Below are positions 16,837-25,453 of a DNA stretch of 64,000 nt, piece by piece; within the stretch, counting starts at the first letter, position 1, and each line of letters begins with the position of its first letter. The position numbers and the translations under genes are program-made. Origin of the DNA: Nonomuraea thailandensis. Lineage in GTDB: Bacteria; Actinomycetota; Actinomycetes; Streptosporangiales; Streptosporangiaceae. A model generated the notes under the pieces. The model was given only the letters and a program-made list of their open reading frames with translations. It had not been told where the DNA came from and searched no databases. The stretch covers positions 5,725,501 through 5,789,500 of the forward strand of contig NZ_JAMZEB010000002.1 of the NCBI RefSeq assembly GCF_024172165.1, read 5' to 3'.

Positions 16837-18876
16837 TCACACCAGCGCGGAGTTCTTCCTGGGCAGCAGGGCCAGAGCGCCCACGTAGAGCAGGGCCGCC
16901 ACGATGAGCAGACCCTTGTAACCGATGACCAGGGCGACGTACTCCAGGCAGCCGCCGACCATGGCGCCCAGCAGGTTCGCGCCGAAAGAGGTGGTCGCGT
17001 CGGCCGTGTCGGCGAAACGTTTGGCGAACACCACGTTCGCGGCGAAGATCGGCAGGAACGCCACCGTCACGGCGGCCACCGCGCGCAGCGGGACGGGGAG
17101 CGACAGCAGCCATTCGTTCGGCACGAGCCAGGCCAGCAGCAGGCCCGCGAACAGCACGCCGTACATGACCGGCAGCGGCGGGGTGCGGAAGCGGCGGGTC
17201 ACCTCGACGGCGGCGAGCACCGCGACGAGCACGCCGGCGAAGACGATCGCGTTGACCACCCACGTGGTGCCGAACAGCAGCGCGAACCCGGTCACGCTCT
17301 TGGTCTCCAGCAGCATGAAGCCCACGCCCAGCAGGAACAGGTCCGCGTACGGGCGCATCCGCCGGTACGGGCCCGCCACGACGCGCACGGCCAGCAGGCT
17401 GACGATGAGGATCAGTCCGAGCGTGATGACGTAGATCGGCGGGATCGTGCCCTCCTTCAGGTAGAGGAAGGGCCTGTCGTCGTCGGCGGGCTCGGGCGTG
17501 CCGGGGGCGGCGCCCGGCCATTCGGCGGCGCAGCGCTGGTCGGCGGGGGCCAGGCCGGCGGTGATGACGGCCTGCTGGCCGGCGGTGCTGACCACGTCCA
17601 CGCAGGGCTTGTGGCCGAAGGCGCGCTGCATGGTGCCCGCCAGGCGGTCGACCAGCCAGCTCTCGCGGTAGTAGTTGTACATCGAGAACGTGCCGCCCGG
17701 CCTGAGGTGGGCGCGGGCCGCCCGCATGGCCTCCTCGGTGAACAGGTAGCTCTCCAGGCGCAGCGAGCTGGCGCCGGAGACGAGGGTAAGCGAGTCGGGC
17801 AGGGCGAACAGGATCAGGTCGTACTTGTCGCCGGTGCGCTCCAGGAAGGCGCGGCCGTCGGTGACGTGGGTGGTGACGCGCGGGTCCTGGTAGGGCCTGT
17901 CGGGGTGGACCGAGCCGCCGAGCTCGCGCAGCTTGGGGTCGATCTCGACGGCGTCGACGCGGGTGGCGCCCTTGGACAGCGCGATCGCCACGTCGGTGCC
18001 GCTGCCCGCGCCGACGATGAGCACGTCCTTGGGCGGCTTGGTCGTGCGCTCGTACGGCAGGCCGTACTGGGCCTCCCACTGCAGGCGGGCGTAGGCGGGC
18101 ACGGCCTGCTGGTGCGGGATGCCGTTGACCGCGATGTCGGTGACGGGGATGCCGACCTGCACGAGCTGCTTGGTGGTGACCTTGTAGTACGGCGACCAGA
18201 TCGCCCCGGCGGTGAGCGTCTCGGCCAGCAGCAGCCCGACCACGACCAGGGAGGGCACGGTCACGAGCCCCACGTAGAGCACGCGCGGCCTGGGCACGAG
18301 CAGCAGGCCGTAGCAGACGGCCGCGATGAGGCCCCAGAACACCGGCGGCGCGCTGAGGAACGACAGCGCGGTGAACGCGGCGATGCCGGTCAGGCTGCCG
18401 ATCAGGTCGTAGCGGTAGGCCTCCAGGCGCGGCAGCTCGGGGAAGCAGCGCCCGACCAGCTCGGCGGGCCCCATGAGCACGACCGCGGCGGCACAGAAGA
18501 TCACCGGCAGGATCGCCCACGCGGGTGGCCCGCTGGTGTGCAGGCTCGTCCAGTACAGGACGCCCTCGGTGTCGCGGTTGACGGTGACGGGGAAGGTGAG
18601 CACGACGATGGCCAGGACGGCCAGCACGATGGGCGAGTAGTACGGCTGCCGTTGCGAGCGCCCCACGCGCAGGAAACCGAGCCCGATCCCGAGGAAGGAG
18701 CCGAGCAGCACGAAATTGGTGAAATAACTGAGATGGACGATGTTCGACCCGGTCCACCGGATCAGCGCCAGCTCAAGGAAGAGCATGAAGGCACTGGCGA
18801 GGACCAGCCGCGGCCGCACCGCCAGCCAGTGGGCTTTTTCGCCGTCGTGGACCGGCTTTTGCGCCTGGAGCGTCAT
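16837..18876 (-). CDS. membrane-embedded spermidine-synthase-like methyltransferase-fold protein
   Basis: The 679-residue protein has about seven N-terminal transmembrane helices, then a cytosolic Rossmann domain of the spermidine synthase type (VLIVGAGSGTDVAIALSKG, DAVEIDPKLRELG, DGRAFLERTGDKYDLILFALPD), then about six more helices. It is a fused arrangement seen in many bacteria. The domain may bind decarboxylated S-adenosylmethionine or a related ligand, but no polyamine substrate is shown. It is transcribed alone, divergent from the subtilase. The 239 bp between it and the esterase-like gene hold only promoter-like DNA with a CATTTC-G-GAAATG hairpin at 16802-16814. Confidence 0.85.
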   Translation of the reverse strand: MTLQAQKPVHDGEKAHWLAVRPRLVLASAFMLFLELALIRWTGSNIVHLSYFTNFVLLGSFLGIGLGFLRVGRSQRQPYYSPIVLAVLAIVVLTFPVTVNRDTEGVLYWTSLHTSGPPAWAILPVIFCAAAVVLMGPAELVGRCFPELPRLEAYRYDLIGSLTGIAAFTALSFLSAPPVFWGLIAAVCYGLLLVPRPRVLYVGLVTVPSLVVVGLLLAETLTAGAIWSPYYKVTTKQLVQVGIPVTDIAVNGIPHQQAVPAYARLQWEAQYGLPYERTTKPPKDVLIVGAGSGTDVAIALSKGATRVDAVEIDPKLRELGGSVHPDRPYQDPRVTTHVTDGRAFLERTGDKYDLILFALPDSLTLVSGASSLRLESYLFTEEAMRAARAHLRPGGTFSMYNYYRESWLVDRLAGTMQRAFGHKPCVDVVSTAGQQAVITAGLAPADQRCAAEWPGAAPGTPEPADDDRPFLYLKEGTIPPIYVITLGLILIVSLLAVRVVAGPYRRMRPYADLFLLGVGFMLLETKSVTGFALLFGTTWVVNAIVFAGVLVAVLAAVEVTRRFRTPPLPVMYGVLFAGLLLAWLVPNEWLLSLPVPLRAVAAVTVAFLPIFAANVVFAKRFADTADATTSFGANLLGAMVGGCLEYVALVIGYKGLLIVAALLYVGALALLPRKNSALV

Positions 18877-19063
18877 AAGGCCTCACCGTAGTGAACAGAC
18901 CGAAAACAAGGAAGTCTGACGTCCCAGAACAAATGTCGTCCGCTTCGCCCCACTTAGGGAGTTTCCGCAGGTCAAAACACCTCAGATCCGCTGGACGTGG
19001 CCCGGGCGGATGAAGGAATGTTGGGAGGTTCGTTTCCCTCCACAAACGTCTCGGTGGTGACAC

Positions 19064-20422
19064 ATGCGGATCCTGATCCAGCTCCGTCCCTCCCCCGATC
19101 TGGTCGCGGCGGTCGTGGACCCCGGCCAGACCGCCACCACGGCCGACGTCGCCGACGGGCTGCCGGGCGTCGAGCTCGACCCCGCGTTCACGCCCGTGGC
19201 CGTGCCACGCCCGGTGCCCGCGGCGGGCGGCGATCCGCTCTCGCTCAGCCAGCCGCTGGACTACTCCCTGGCCGCGGAGGACGCCTCGGTGCTGGTGCGG
19301 GGCACGATCTCGGACGACGAGCTGACCGCCAGGGTCGCGCTGCTGCCCGCGCTCAGGCCGGACGTGGTGGGCGTCTTCGCCGACCCCGTCATCGAGTCCA
19401 CCCCGGTGTGCGGGGGCGATCCGCCCTCCGGCGACTGGCACGACGTCGAGCGGCTGCTGAACGTGCCGGGGCTGCACGCGGAAGGGCTCGACGGCGACGG
19501 CGTGACCGTGGCCGTGCTCGACACCGGGATCAACGCCGCGCACACGGCCAGGCAGCTCGGCAGGGGTGTCACGGTCGACGCCGAGCGGTGCTGGAGCCCT
19601 TCGGGCGTGGCCGGCAGGCCGGGCGAGTTCGAGATCGACCACGGCACGATGTGCGCCTTCGACGCGCTCATCGCCGCCCCGCAGGCCACGCTGATCGACC
19701 TGCCGGTGCTGCTGTCCACCCGGCCCGGCGGCTCGGCGCTGGACGGGCTGCTGTCGGACGCGGTGGCCGCCTTCGCGCACCTGCGCACCGTGCTCGACGC
19801 CCAGCCCGCCGGGTCGCGGACGCTGGTGGTGAACAACTCGTGGGGCTCGTTCTCGCCCGAGTGGGACTTTCCCGTCGGGCATCCGGGCAACTACTCCGAC
19901 AACGCGGCGCACCCGTTCAACCTGATGGTGGCCGCGCTCGACCAGGCCGGCGCCGACGTGCTGTTCGCGGCCGGCAACTGCGGGCGCGACTGCCCGGACG
20001 GCCGCTGCGCCTACTCCGGCCGGCCCATCGTGGGCGCCAACTCGCATCCCAGGGCGCTGTCGGTGGGCGGCATCGACGTCAACGGCGAGCGGGTGGGGTA
20101 CTCCTCGCAGGGGCCGGGACGGCTGACCGCGCGCAAGCCGGACGTCTGCGCGTACACGCACTTCCTGGGATCCAGGGCGTTCGGCGCGGGGCGGCCCGAC
20201 TCGGGCACCTCGGCGGCGGCGCCGGTCGCCGCGGGGCTCGTGGCGGCGGTGCGCACCCGCTGGCCGGCGAGCCGGCTGTCACCGGCCCAGCTCCGCGCGC
20301 TGCTGCGCAGGACGGCGGAGGACCGCAGCGAGGTCGGGTTCGACTACGACTACGGCTACGGCACCGTGGATCCGGCGGGGATCATCGCCGCGCTCCAGAA
20401 GCGGTTCAGGAACGGGGCCTGA
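19064..20422 (+). CDS. S8 family serine peptidase (subtilase)
   Basis: The 452-residue protein has a complete subtilisin triad: Asp153 in VAVLDTGIN, His193 in DHGTMCAF and Ser383 in DSGTSAAAP, plus the oxyanion Asn in AAGNCG. The first 140 residues are a non-catalytic domain that starts MRILIQLRP without a signal peptide, so the enzyme looks cytoplasmic or exported by an unusual route. It is a single gene between divergent and convergent neighbours. The substrate is unknown. Confidence 0.9.
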   Translation: MRILIQLRPSPDLVAAVVDPGQTATTADVADGLPGVELDPAFTPVAVPRPVPAAGGDPLSLSQPLDYSLAAEDASVLVRGTISDDELTARVALLPALRPDVVGVFADPVIESTPVCGGDPPSGDWHDVERLLNVPGLHAEGLDGDGVTVAVLDTGINAAHTARQLGRGVTVDAERCWSPSGVAGRPGEFEIDHGTMCAFDALIAAPQATLIDLPVLLSTRPGGSALDGLLSDAVAAFAHLRTVLDAQPAGSRTLVVNNSWGSFSPEWDFPVGHPGNYSDNAAHPFNLMVAALDQAGADVLFAAGNCGRDCPDGRCAYSGRPIVGANSHPRALSVGGIDVNGERVGYSSQGPGRLTARKPDVCAYTHFLGSRAFGAGRPDSGTSAAAPVAAGLVAAVRTRWPASRLSPAQLRALLRRTAEDRSEVGFDYDYGYGTVDPAGIIAALQKRFRNGA

Positions 20423-20426
20423 TCCC

Positions 20427-20462
20427 CTCCTCCTCTGAGGGGCGGGGGCCCTCTAGGAGGAG
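20427..20462. terminator. bidirectional terminator hairpin
   Basis: Arms CTCCTCCT and AGGAGGAG enclose an inner GAGGG/CCCTC stem. It sits between the convergent subtilase and DUF4190-type genes and covers the latter's stop codon. Confidence 0.5.
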
Positions 20463-20767
20463 CACTCCATGACGGCGCCGATGACGCCCAGGGTCACGCC
20501 GAGGGCCACGAAGCAGAAGGTGACGATCAGCAGCACGGTGCCGATGATGCCGCAGATGCGCCCCGCCTGGACCATGCCGCGGTTCTCGTAGAAGTAGCCG
20601 CTCCCGTCGATCTCGCGCAGCGCCCTGTTGCCCATGGACCAGGCGAAGGGGCCGGTGAACATGCAGGCCACCAGGCTCACGATGCCGAGCACCAGGATGA
20701 CCGTGCCGTTGGGATGGCTCTGCGGCGGCGGCCCGTAATTGCCGGGACCGTAATCGGGATAGGACAT
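20453..20767 (-). CDS. DUF4190-type small membrane protein
   Basis: The 104-residue protein has a Tyr/Pro/Gly-rich N-terminus (SYPDYGPGNYGPPP) and two hydrophobic segments (about 22-45 and 72-98) separated by GNRALREIDGSG, the pattern of DUF4190 proteins. The central NRALREI loop is well kept. Function is unknown. Such proteins are common in actinobacteria. Confidence 0.75.
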   Translation of the reverse strand: MSYPDYGPGNYGPPPQSHPNGTVILVLGIVSLVACMFTGPFAWSMGNRALREIDGSGYFYENRGMVQAGRICGIIGTVLLIVTFCFVALGVTLGVIGAVMECSS

Positions 20768-20888
20768 GGTCGCGGCACCCCCTCACCTTTGACAGCGACA
20801 GGTGCGCTTTTATACCACAGTCTCCTACTTGATCATCATGCGTCATCATGGTAGGGCCCATGATCCACCCCCGAGGAGCCCTGCCCCC

Positions 20889-21758
20889 GTGCGTGAACGC
20901 ACCCGCGCCCTGCTCGCCCACCGCCACTTCCAGCGGTTCGTCATCGGCGTCATCCTGATCAACGCGGCCACCCTCGGCCTGGAGACCTTCCCCGCCGTCG
21001 TCGAGGAGTACGGCACGCTCCTGACCGTGGTCGACCACGTGGCGCTCTACATCTTCACCGCCGAGCTGGCCGCCAAGCTCTACGTCGAGCGGGCCGCCTT
21101 CGTGCGCGACCCGTGGAACCTCTTCGACACCCTCATCGTGGCCATCGCCTTCGCCTCCACGAACGGCGGCCTGTCGGTGCTGCGCGCCCTGCGGATCCTG
21201 CGCGTGCTGCGGCTGCTGTCGGTGGTGCCGAGCCTGCGCCGCGTGGTGTCGGCGCTGCTGCGCGCGATGCCGGGGATGAGCTCGATCGTGGTGCTGCTGT
21301 CGCTGGTGCTCTACGTGGCCGCCGTCATGGCCACGAAACTGTACGGGCAGACGGCGCCCCACCGCTTCGGCAGCCTGCCGACCTCGCTGTTCACCCTCTA
21401 CCAGACGATGACGGGCGACGACTGGGGCAACATCGCCAGGGAGGTGATGAGCCGGCACCCCACCGCGTGGATCTTCTTCACCATCTTCATCCTCGTCTGC
21501 ACGTTCGTCGTGCTCAACCTGTTCCTCGCGGTCGTGGTGAGCGCGATGGACGAGGAGAACGCCGAGGAGCGGGCGGCGCTGGAGGACACCTCGGCGCACA
21601 TCATGGAGGACACCAGGGCCCACACCCAGCAGATCCTGGACGAGCTGGCCGCGCTGCGCAAGGAGGTCGCCGAGCTGCGCGCCCTGCGCGAGACGGCGCC
21701 CCAGGGCCCGCCCGCGGGCATGAAGAAGGCCCGGGGGAAGCGGTCACGGTCCGCGTGA
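20889..21758 (+). CDS. voltage-gated cation channel, single-domain
   Basis: The 289-residue protein is a six-helix voltage-gated channel. S4 has Arg every third residue (RALRILRVLRLL), S5 and S6 flank a pore loop, and a coiled coil (EENAEERAALEDTSAH to ELAALRKEVAELR) ends the chain, as in bacterial sodium channels that assemble as tetramers. The filter is TGDDW (residues 175-179), not the LESW type of NaChBac, and resembles the TGEDW pore sequence of eukaryotic calcium channels. GTG 20889 was chosen because GAGGAG lies 11 bp upstream. Ca2+ permeability is an inference. Confidence 0.88.
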   Translation: MRERTRALLAHRHFQRFVIGVILINAATLGLETFPAVVEEYGTLLTVVDHVALYIFTAELAAKLYVERAAFVRDPWNLFDTLIVAIAFASTNGGLSVLRALRILRVLRLLSVVPSLRRVVSALLRAMPGMSSIVVLLSLVLYVAAVMATKLYGQTAPHRFGSLPTSLFTLYQTMTGDDWGNIAREVMSRHPTAWIFFTIFILVCTFVVLNLFLAVVVSAMDEENAEERAALEDTSAHIMEDTRAHTQQILDELAALRKEVAELRALRETAPQGPPAGMKKARGKRSRSA

Positions 21759-21773
21759 CCGCTTCCCCCGGGC
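21729..21773. terminator. 20-bp bidirectional terminator overlapping a stop codon
   Basis: A perfect 20-bp stem (starting GCCCGGGGGAAGCGG) with a 5-base loop lies between the convergent channel and rpsD-like genes. The right arm contains the channel's TGA (21756-21758), so the stem encodes the last residues of the protein. Confidence 0.85.
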
Positions 21774-21824
21774 TCGCTCCGGCCGGTCCGCTCCCAGGGC
21801 CGGCGGGAGCGGGCCGGGGCCTGG

Positions 21825-22445
21825 TCAGCGGGAGTAGAACTCCACCACGAGCTGCTCGTCCACCGGGACCGCGATCTGCTCGCGCTGCGGCCGGTCGACC
21901 AGCGTGAAGCGCAGCTCCTGCAGCTCGACCGACAGGTACGCGGCCGTGCGCTCGTCGGCGTACACGCCCTCCGCGGCGGCGACGAACGGCTGCATCCTGC
22001 GCGAGCGCTCGCGCACCGAGATGACCTGCCCCGGCTTGACCAGGTAGCTCGGGATGTCCACCTTGCGGCCGTCCACGGCGATGTGCCCGTGGCTGATGTA
22101 CTGCCGGGCCGCGTAGATCGACGGCGCCAGGCCGGCCCGCAGCACGAGCGAGGCCAGGCGGCTCTCGAGGATCGTGACCAGCTCGGCGCCCGAGGCGCCC
22201 GACTTGCGCACGGCGAGGTCCCAGTAGCGGCGCAGCTGCCGCTCCGACACGTCGTAGTACCAGCGCAGCTTCTGCTTCTCCATCAGGCGCAGGCCGTAGT
22301 CGCCGGTGTTGCGGCGGTTCGTCTTGCGGCCGTGCTCGCCCGGCGGGTAGGGGCGCTGTTCGAAGTAGCGGACGGCTTTCCTGGTCAGCGGGACGCCCGC
22401 GCGACGCGACAGTCGCACCTTCGGGCCGGTGTAGCGCACGTTCAC
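21825..22445 (-). CDS. rpsD: 30S ribosomal protein S4, zinc-free paralogue
   Basis: The 206-residue protein is a full-length S4 with the S4 RNA-binding domain ([21 protein letters not shown], then [19 protein letters not shown]). The N-terminus ([20 protein letters not shown]) lacks the four Cys that bind zinc in the common S4, so this is the Cys-free form. It is not in a ribosomal operon, so a second rpsD is expected elsewhere. A GTG at 22445 or 22439 may start it; GAGGTG precedes the latter. Tandem iron boxes lie 11-44 bp upstream, suggesting iron rather than zinc control. Confidence 0.9.
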   Translation of the reverse strand: MNVRYTGPKVRLSRRAGVPLTRKAVRYFEQRPYPPGEHGRKTNRRNTGDYGLRLMEKQKLRWYYDVSERQLRRYWDLAVRKSGASGAELVTILESRLASLVLRAGLAPSIYAARQYISHGHIAVDGRKVDIPSYLVKPGQVISVRERSRRMQPFVAAAEGVYADERTAAYLSVELQELRFTLVDRPQREQIAVPVDEQLVVEFYSR

Positions 22446-22455
22446 CTCGATGTGA

Positions 22456-22489
22456 TTAGGTAATCCTTACTTAGGTAAGGCTAACCTAC
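22456..22489. promoter_or_regulatory. tandem DtxR/IdeR-type iron boxes
   Basis: TTAGGTAAGGCTAACCTAC (22471-22489) matches the 19-bp actinobacterial iron box TTAGGTTAGGCTAACCTAA at 17 positions. A weaker copy (13 of 19) at 22456-22474 overlaps it with a 15-bp offset. The sites lie in the 72-bp gap between the divergent S4 paralogue and the DUF2470 gene, so iron-bound repressor would likely shut off both. Confidence 0.8.
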
Positions 22490-22517
22490 CACTATTGACG
22501 CTCTCAAGGAGGCCGCC

Positions 22518-23219
22518 ATGCTGCCGATCCCCGAACGGGTCCGCACCCTCGCCGCGACGGCCAACGTCGCCAAGCTCTCCGTTGACGGCGCCCCCTCCCC
22601 CGCCCGCGGCGGGGTGGACGAGCGCGGCCGCCCCATCCTGCTCGTACGGCCCGGCGAGACCCTGCACGGGCTGCGCGGCGACGCCGTGGTGGCGGTGAAC
22701 CTGACGGCGATGCGGCAACTGGGCACCGTCACCCACCCGCGCGGGCTGATCGAGGTGCAGGGCTGGGCGGAGGCCGTGCCGGAGGCCGAGGCCCGCTCGG
22801 CGGCCGTGGCGGTGGCCGCGCACACCGCGGACGAGACCCTGTTCGACGCGCTGGAGCGCTTCGGCCGGCCGGACGCGCCCCGGCTGCTGCGGCTGGACGT
22901 GGGACAGGTGGTCTATCTGACCGGGCAGGAGTCGGGCGTCCTGGACGCCGACGACTACCTGGGGGCGGCACCCGATCCGCTCACCGAGACGGCGGAGCGG
23001 GTGCTCGCCCACGTCAACGCCTCCCACCGGGCCCAGCTCGCGGCCGGTGTCGCGCAGCAGCTCGGCGAGCCGGCCGCGGAGGTGTGGCTGTGGGAGCTGG
23101 ACCGGTTCGGGGCCACGGTGCGGGTGGACGAGTCGCTGGTGCGCTTCCCCTGGCCGAGCCCCGCGCGTTCCGGCGTGTGCCTGGAGACGTCGCTGCGCGG
23201 GCTGCTCTGCACCTGCTGA
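22518..23219 (+). CDS. DUF2470 / HugZ-like haem-iron utilisation protein
   Basis: The 233-residue protein has an FMN-binding split-barrel part of the pyridoxamine oxidase type (residues 1-140) and a C-terminal DUF2470 domain (AERVLAHVNASHRAQLAAGVA, then VDESLVRFPWPSP). That combination is found in HugZ-type haem oxygenases and related haem iron proteins. ATG 22518 has AAGGAGG 6 bp upstream. Three Cys lie near the C-terminus (CLETSLRGLLCTC). The iron boxes directly upstream support a role in iron recovery from haem under iron shortage. Whether it degrades haem is not shown. Confidence 0.82.
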   Translation: MLPIPERVRTLAATANVAKLSVDGAPSPARGGVDERGRPILLVRPGETLHGLRGDAVVAVNLTAMRQLGTVTHPRGLIEVQGWAEAVPEAEARSAAVAVAAHTADETLFDALERFGRPDAPRLLRLDVGQVVYLTGQESGVLDADDYLGAAPDPLTETAERVLAHVNASHRAQLAAGVAQQLGEPAAEVWLWELDRFGATVRVDESLVRFPWPSPARSGVCLETSLRGLLCTC

Positions 23220-23324
23220 CAGCCTGCTGTCAGAGTCGGCTGACAGCAGCGGTTGATCACATTTCGTCCCGCAAATTCCGCCTTCGGCCGGATGCGAGGG
23301 CCGCAGTCCCTACGATCCTTGACC

Positions 23325-23891
23325 GTGAGTGAGGCACGACGCAGAACCGGCACGGCGGGATCCGCCGACCAGGACGGACGGCGCAGGCGGATGCTGACGA
23401 TCGTCGGCGTCCTGTGCGGCACGTTGCTGCTCGCCTGCACGGCGGTCTTCGTCGGCGGCGCGTTCAACGGCACCCGGGTCGACGCGGGCGGCCCCGGCGC
23501 CACCGCTTCCCCTTCCGGGCCTGAGGCCGACCCCGACGCCGACGCCGACGTCGACGCCGACCCCGACCTCGACGCCGAGCCCGGGCCCGGCTCCACCGGC
23601 GTGCAGTCGCCAGGGCCGATGAGCGCCCGGCCGCTCGTCACCACCCCGCAGGCGGCACGCAGCTCCACGCCGGCGCCCGCCCGCACCAGGACCAGGACGG
23701 CCGCGCCGTCACCGGCCAGCAGCGTCACCCGCTCCCGCACTCCGGCCCCGAGCCGGTCCGCGACGCCCGCCGCCACGCGCCCGCCGGCCACCGCGCCCGC
23801 CACCCCGGCGGTCACCACGTCCGAGCGCACGCCACCCGGCCACACCAGGAATCCCCAGGGGAACGGCAAGACCCGGGGCCCGAAGGGGTGA
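23325..23891 (+). CDS. single-helix membrane protein with Asp- and Pro-rich tail
   Basis: The 188-residue protein has a basic start, one transmembrane helix (MLTIVGVLCGTLLLACTAVF at about 23-45) and an external low-complexity tail: an acidic DADADVDADPDLD repeat followed by Ser/Thr/Ala/Pro/Arg sequence. No domain is visible. GTG 23325 was chosen as the only start close before the helix. It is convergent with the multicopper oxidase, 23 bp apart. It could be a wall-linked spacer. Function is unknown. Confidence 0.55.
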   Translation: MSEARRRTGTAGSADQDGRRRRMLTIVGVLCGTLLLACTAVFVGGAFNGTRVDAGGPGATASPSGPEADPDADADVDADPDLDAEPGPGSTGVQSPGPMSARPLVTTPQAARSSTPAPARTRTRTAAPSPASSVTRSRTPAPSRSATPAATRPPATAPATPAVTTSERTPPGHTRNPQGNGKTRGPKG

Positions 23892-23914
23892 ATCCGGGGC
23901 CGCGCGTGCTCCCG

Positions 23915-25375
23915 TCAGTGCGACAGGTGCGGGGTGGCGATCGTCCGGGACACCCGGCTCTCGGTGCCGGGCTCGACGATCACGAACTGGCCCATCATGC
24001 CGGAGTCCTCGTGCCGGAGGATGTGGCAGTGGTACATGTACGGCGTCACCGGGTCGGTGAAGCCGCCGAACTTCACCACGAGCCGGACGGTGCTCTTCGG
24101 CGGCACGTAGACGGTGTCCTTGTGGCCGCTCGCGTACGCCGCCGGCTTGTCCCCGTCCACGTCGAGCACCTGGAAGGCCACCTCGTGGATGTGGAAGTTG
24201 TGGGCGTAGACGGTGTTCTCGATCTCCCAGATCTCGGTGGCGCCGGCCGGGACCACCTCGTCGATCCGGGACAGGTCCATCTCCTTGCCGTTGATGGCGT
24301 CATGACCGTTGAGCCGGAACCGGCGGACTCCGGCGTTCGCGGGCACCACGATCGGGGCGGGCGCGGCCAGGCGGGCCGGCAGGCGGGGTGAGGAGGTGAG
24401 CCGCTGCGCCGCGACCAGCTTCAGCAGGTCGAAGTCGCCCTCGTCGATGTCGTCGCCGCCCGCGACGGTGCGCAGGAACACCTGCTCGCCCGGCGCGAAC
24501 GCCACCACGACCTCCGCCCGCTCGCCCGGCGAGAGCGAGACCTGCTCCACCTCCACCGGGGCCGGCAGCAGCCCGGCGTCGTTGCCGACGACGTGGAACC
24601 TCCGGCCGTCGCCGAACACGAGGTGGTACCTGCGGGCGTTCGACCCGTTCAGGATCCGGAAGCGCACGCGCTCCGCCCGCACGGTCATGAACGGCGCGTG
24701 GACGCCGTTGACCAGCATGCGGTCGCCCAGGAGGCCGAAGGTGCCGCTCAGCACGTCGCCGGTCGGCGAGCCGTCCTCGGCGAGCTCCTTGTCCTGGAGG
24801 ACGAGGGGCACGTCGTCCACCCCGTACGTCGAGGGCAGCTCCGGCGTGTCCCCGTCGTCGACGATGAACATGCCGGCCAGGCCGCGGTAGACGTGCATGG
24901 CGGTCCGGCCGTGCGGGTGCGGGTGGTACCAGGAGGTGGCGGCGGGCTGGTCGATCGTCCAGTGCGGGCTCCACGTGCCGCCCGGCTCGATCATCTGGTG
25001 CGGGCCGCCGTCCATCTTCGCGGGCAGCCGCATGCCGTGCCAGTGCACGGTGCTCGCCTCGGCCAGCCGGTTGGTGACCGTCATCCGCACCCGGTCGCCG
25101 CGGGCCGCCCGGATCGTGGGGCCGAGGTGCGGGCCGTTGAAACCCCAGGTCTCGACCGGCCTGCCCGGCAGGAGCTCGCTGCGGCCCCGCTGCATCGTCA
25201 GCGCGAAGTGCCGCGTCCCGTCCCGGTCCGGCTTCGGCTCCAGCAGCGGTGGCACCCGCAGCTCCGTACGGAAGGCGGCCGGATCGGCCGTTGCGGGCCG
25301 CTCACCGGAGCCGCAGGCGGAGGCGGAGGCCAGGCCGGAGAGGGCGGCGATGGCGAGGAACTGTCGACGGTTCAT
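23915..25375 (-). CDS. multicopper oxidase, three-domain, Tat lipoprotein-like
   Basis: The 486-residue protein has the four copper-binding blocks HWHG, HPHPHG, HNFHIH and HCHILRHEDSGMM, with Met as the axial ligand of the type 1 site, so it should be an active laccase-like or cuprous oxidase. The N-terminus RRQFLAIAALSGLASASACG combines a twin-arginine motif with a lipobox-like Cys, so it is probably exported folded and held on the membrane. It resembles CotA/CueO-type enzymes and bilirubin oxidases. It lies behind the NarL-type two-component genes on the same strand, 78 bp downstream, and may share their control. Confidence 0.92.
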   Translation of the reverse strand: MNRRQFLAIAALSGLASASACGSGERPATADPAAFRTELRVPPLLEPKPDRDGTRHFALTMQRGRSELLPGRPVETWGFNGPHLGPTIRAARGDRVRMTVTNRLAEASTVHWHGMRLPAKMDGGPHQMIEPGGTWSPHWTIDQPAATSWYHPHPHGRTAMHVYRGLAGMFIVDDGDTPELPSTYGVDDVPLVLQDKELAEDGSPTGDVLSGTFGLLGDRMLVNGVHAPFMTVRAERVRFRILNGSNARRYHLVFGDGRRFHVVGNDAGLLPAPVEVEQVSLSPGERAEVVVAFAPGEQVFLRTVAGGDDIDEGDFDLLKLVAAQRLTSSPRLPARLAAPAPIVVPANAGVRRFRLNGHDAINGKEMDLSRIDEVVPAGATEIWEIENTVYAHNFHIHEVAFQVLDVDGDKPAAYASGHKDTVYVPPKSTVRLVVKFGGFTDPVTPYMYHCHILRHEDSGMMGQFVIVEPGTESRVSRTIATPHLSH

Positions 25376-25453
25376 GGTCCCCGGATGATCTTTCGTGTGG
25401 GTGTGGCGGACCCACTGTCCTGCAGCGGCGGCCTTGCGGCACAGTCGCCTGGC

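Noticed and set aside
22440-22500. Zur (zinc) box for the S4 paralogue
   Set aside because: No TGAAAATGATTTTCA-like sequence was found. The symmetric element present matches the iron box.
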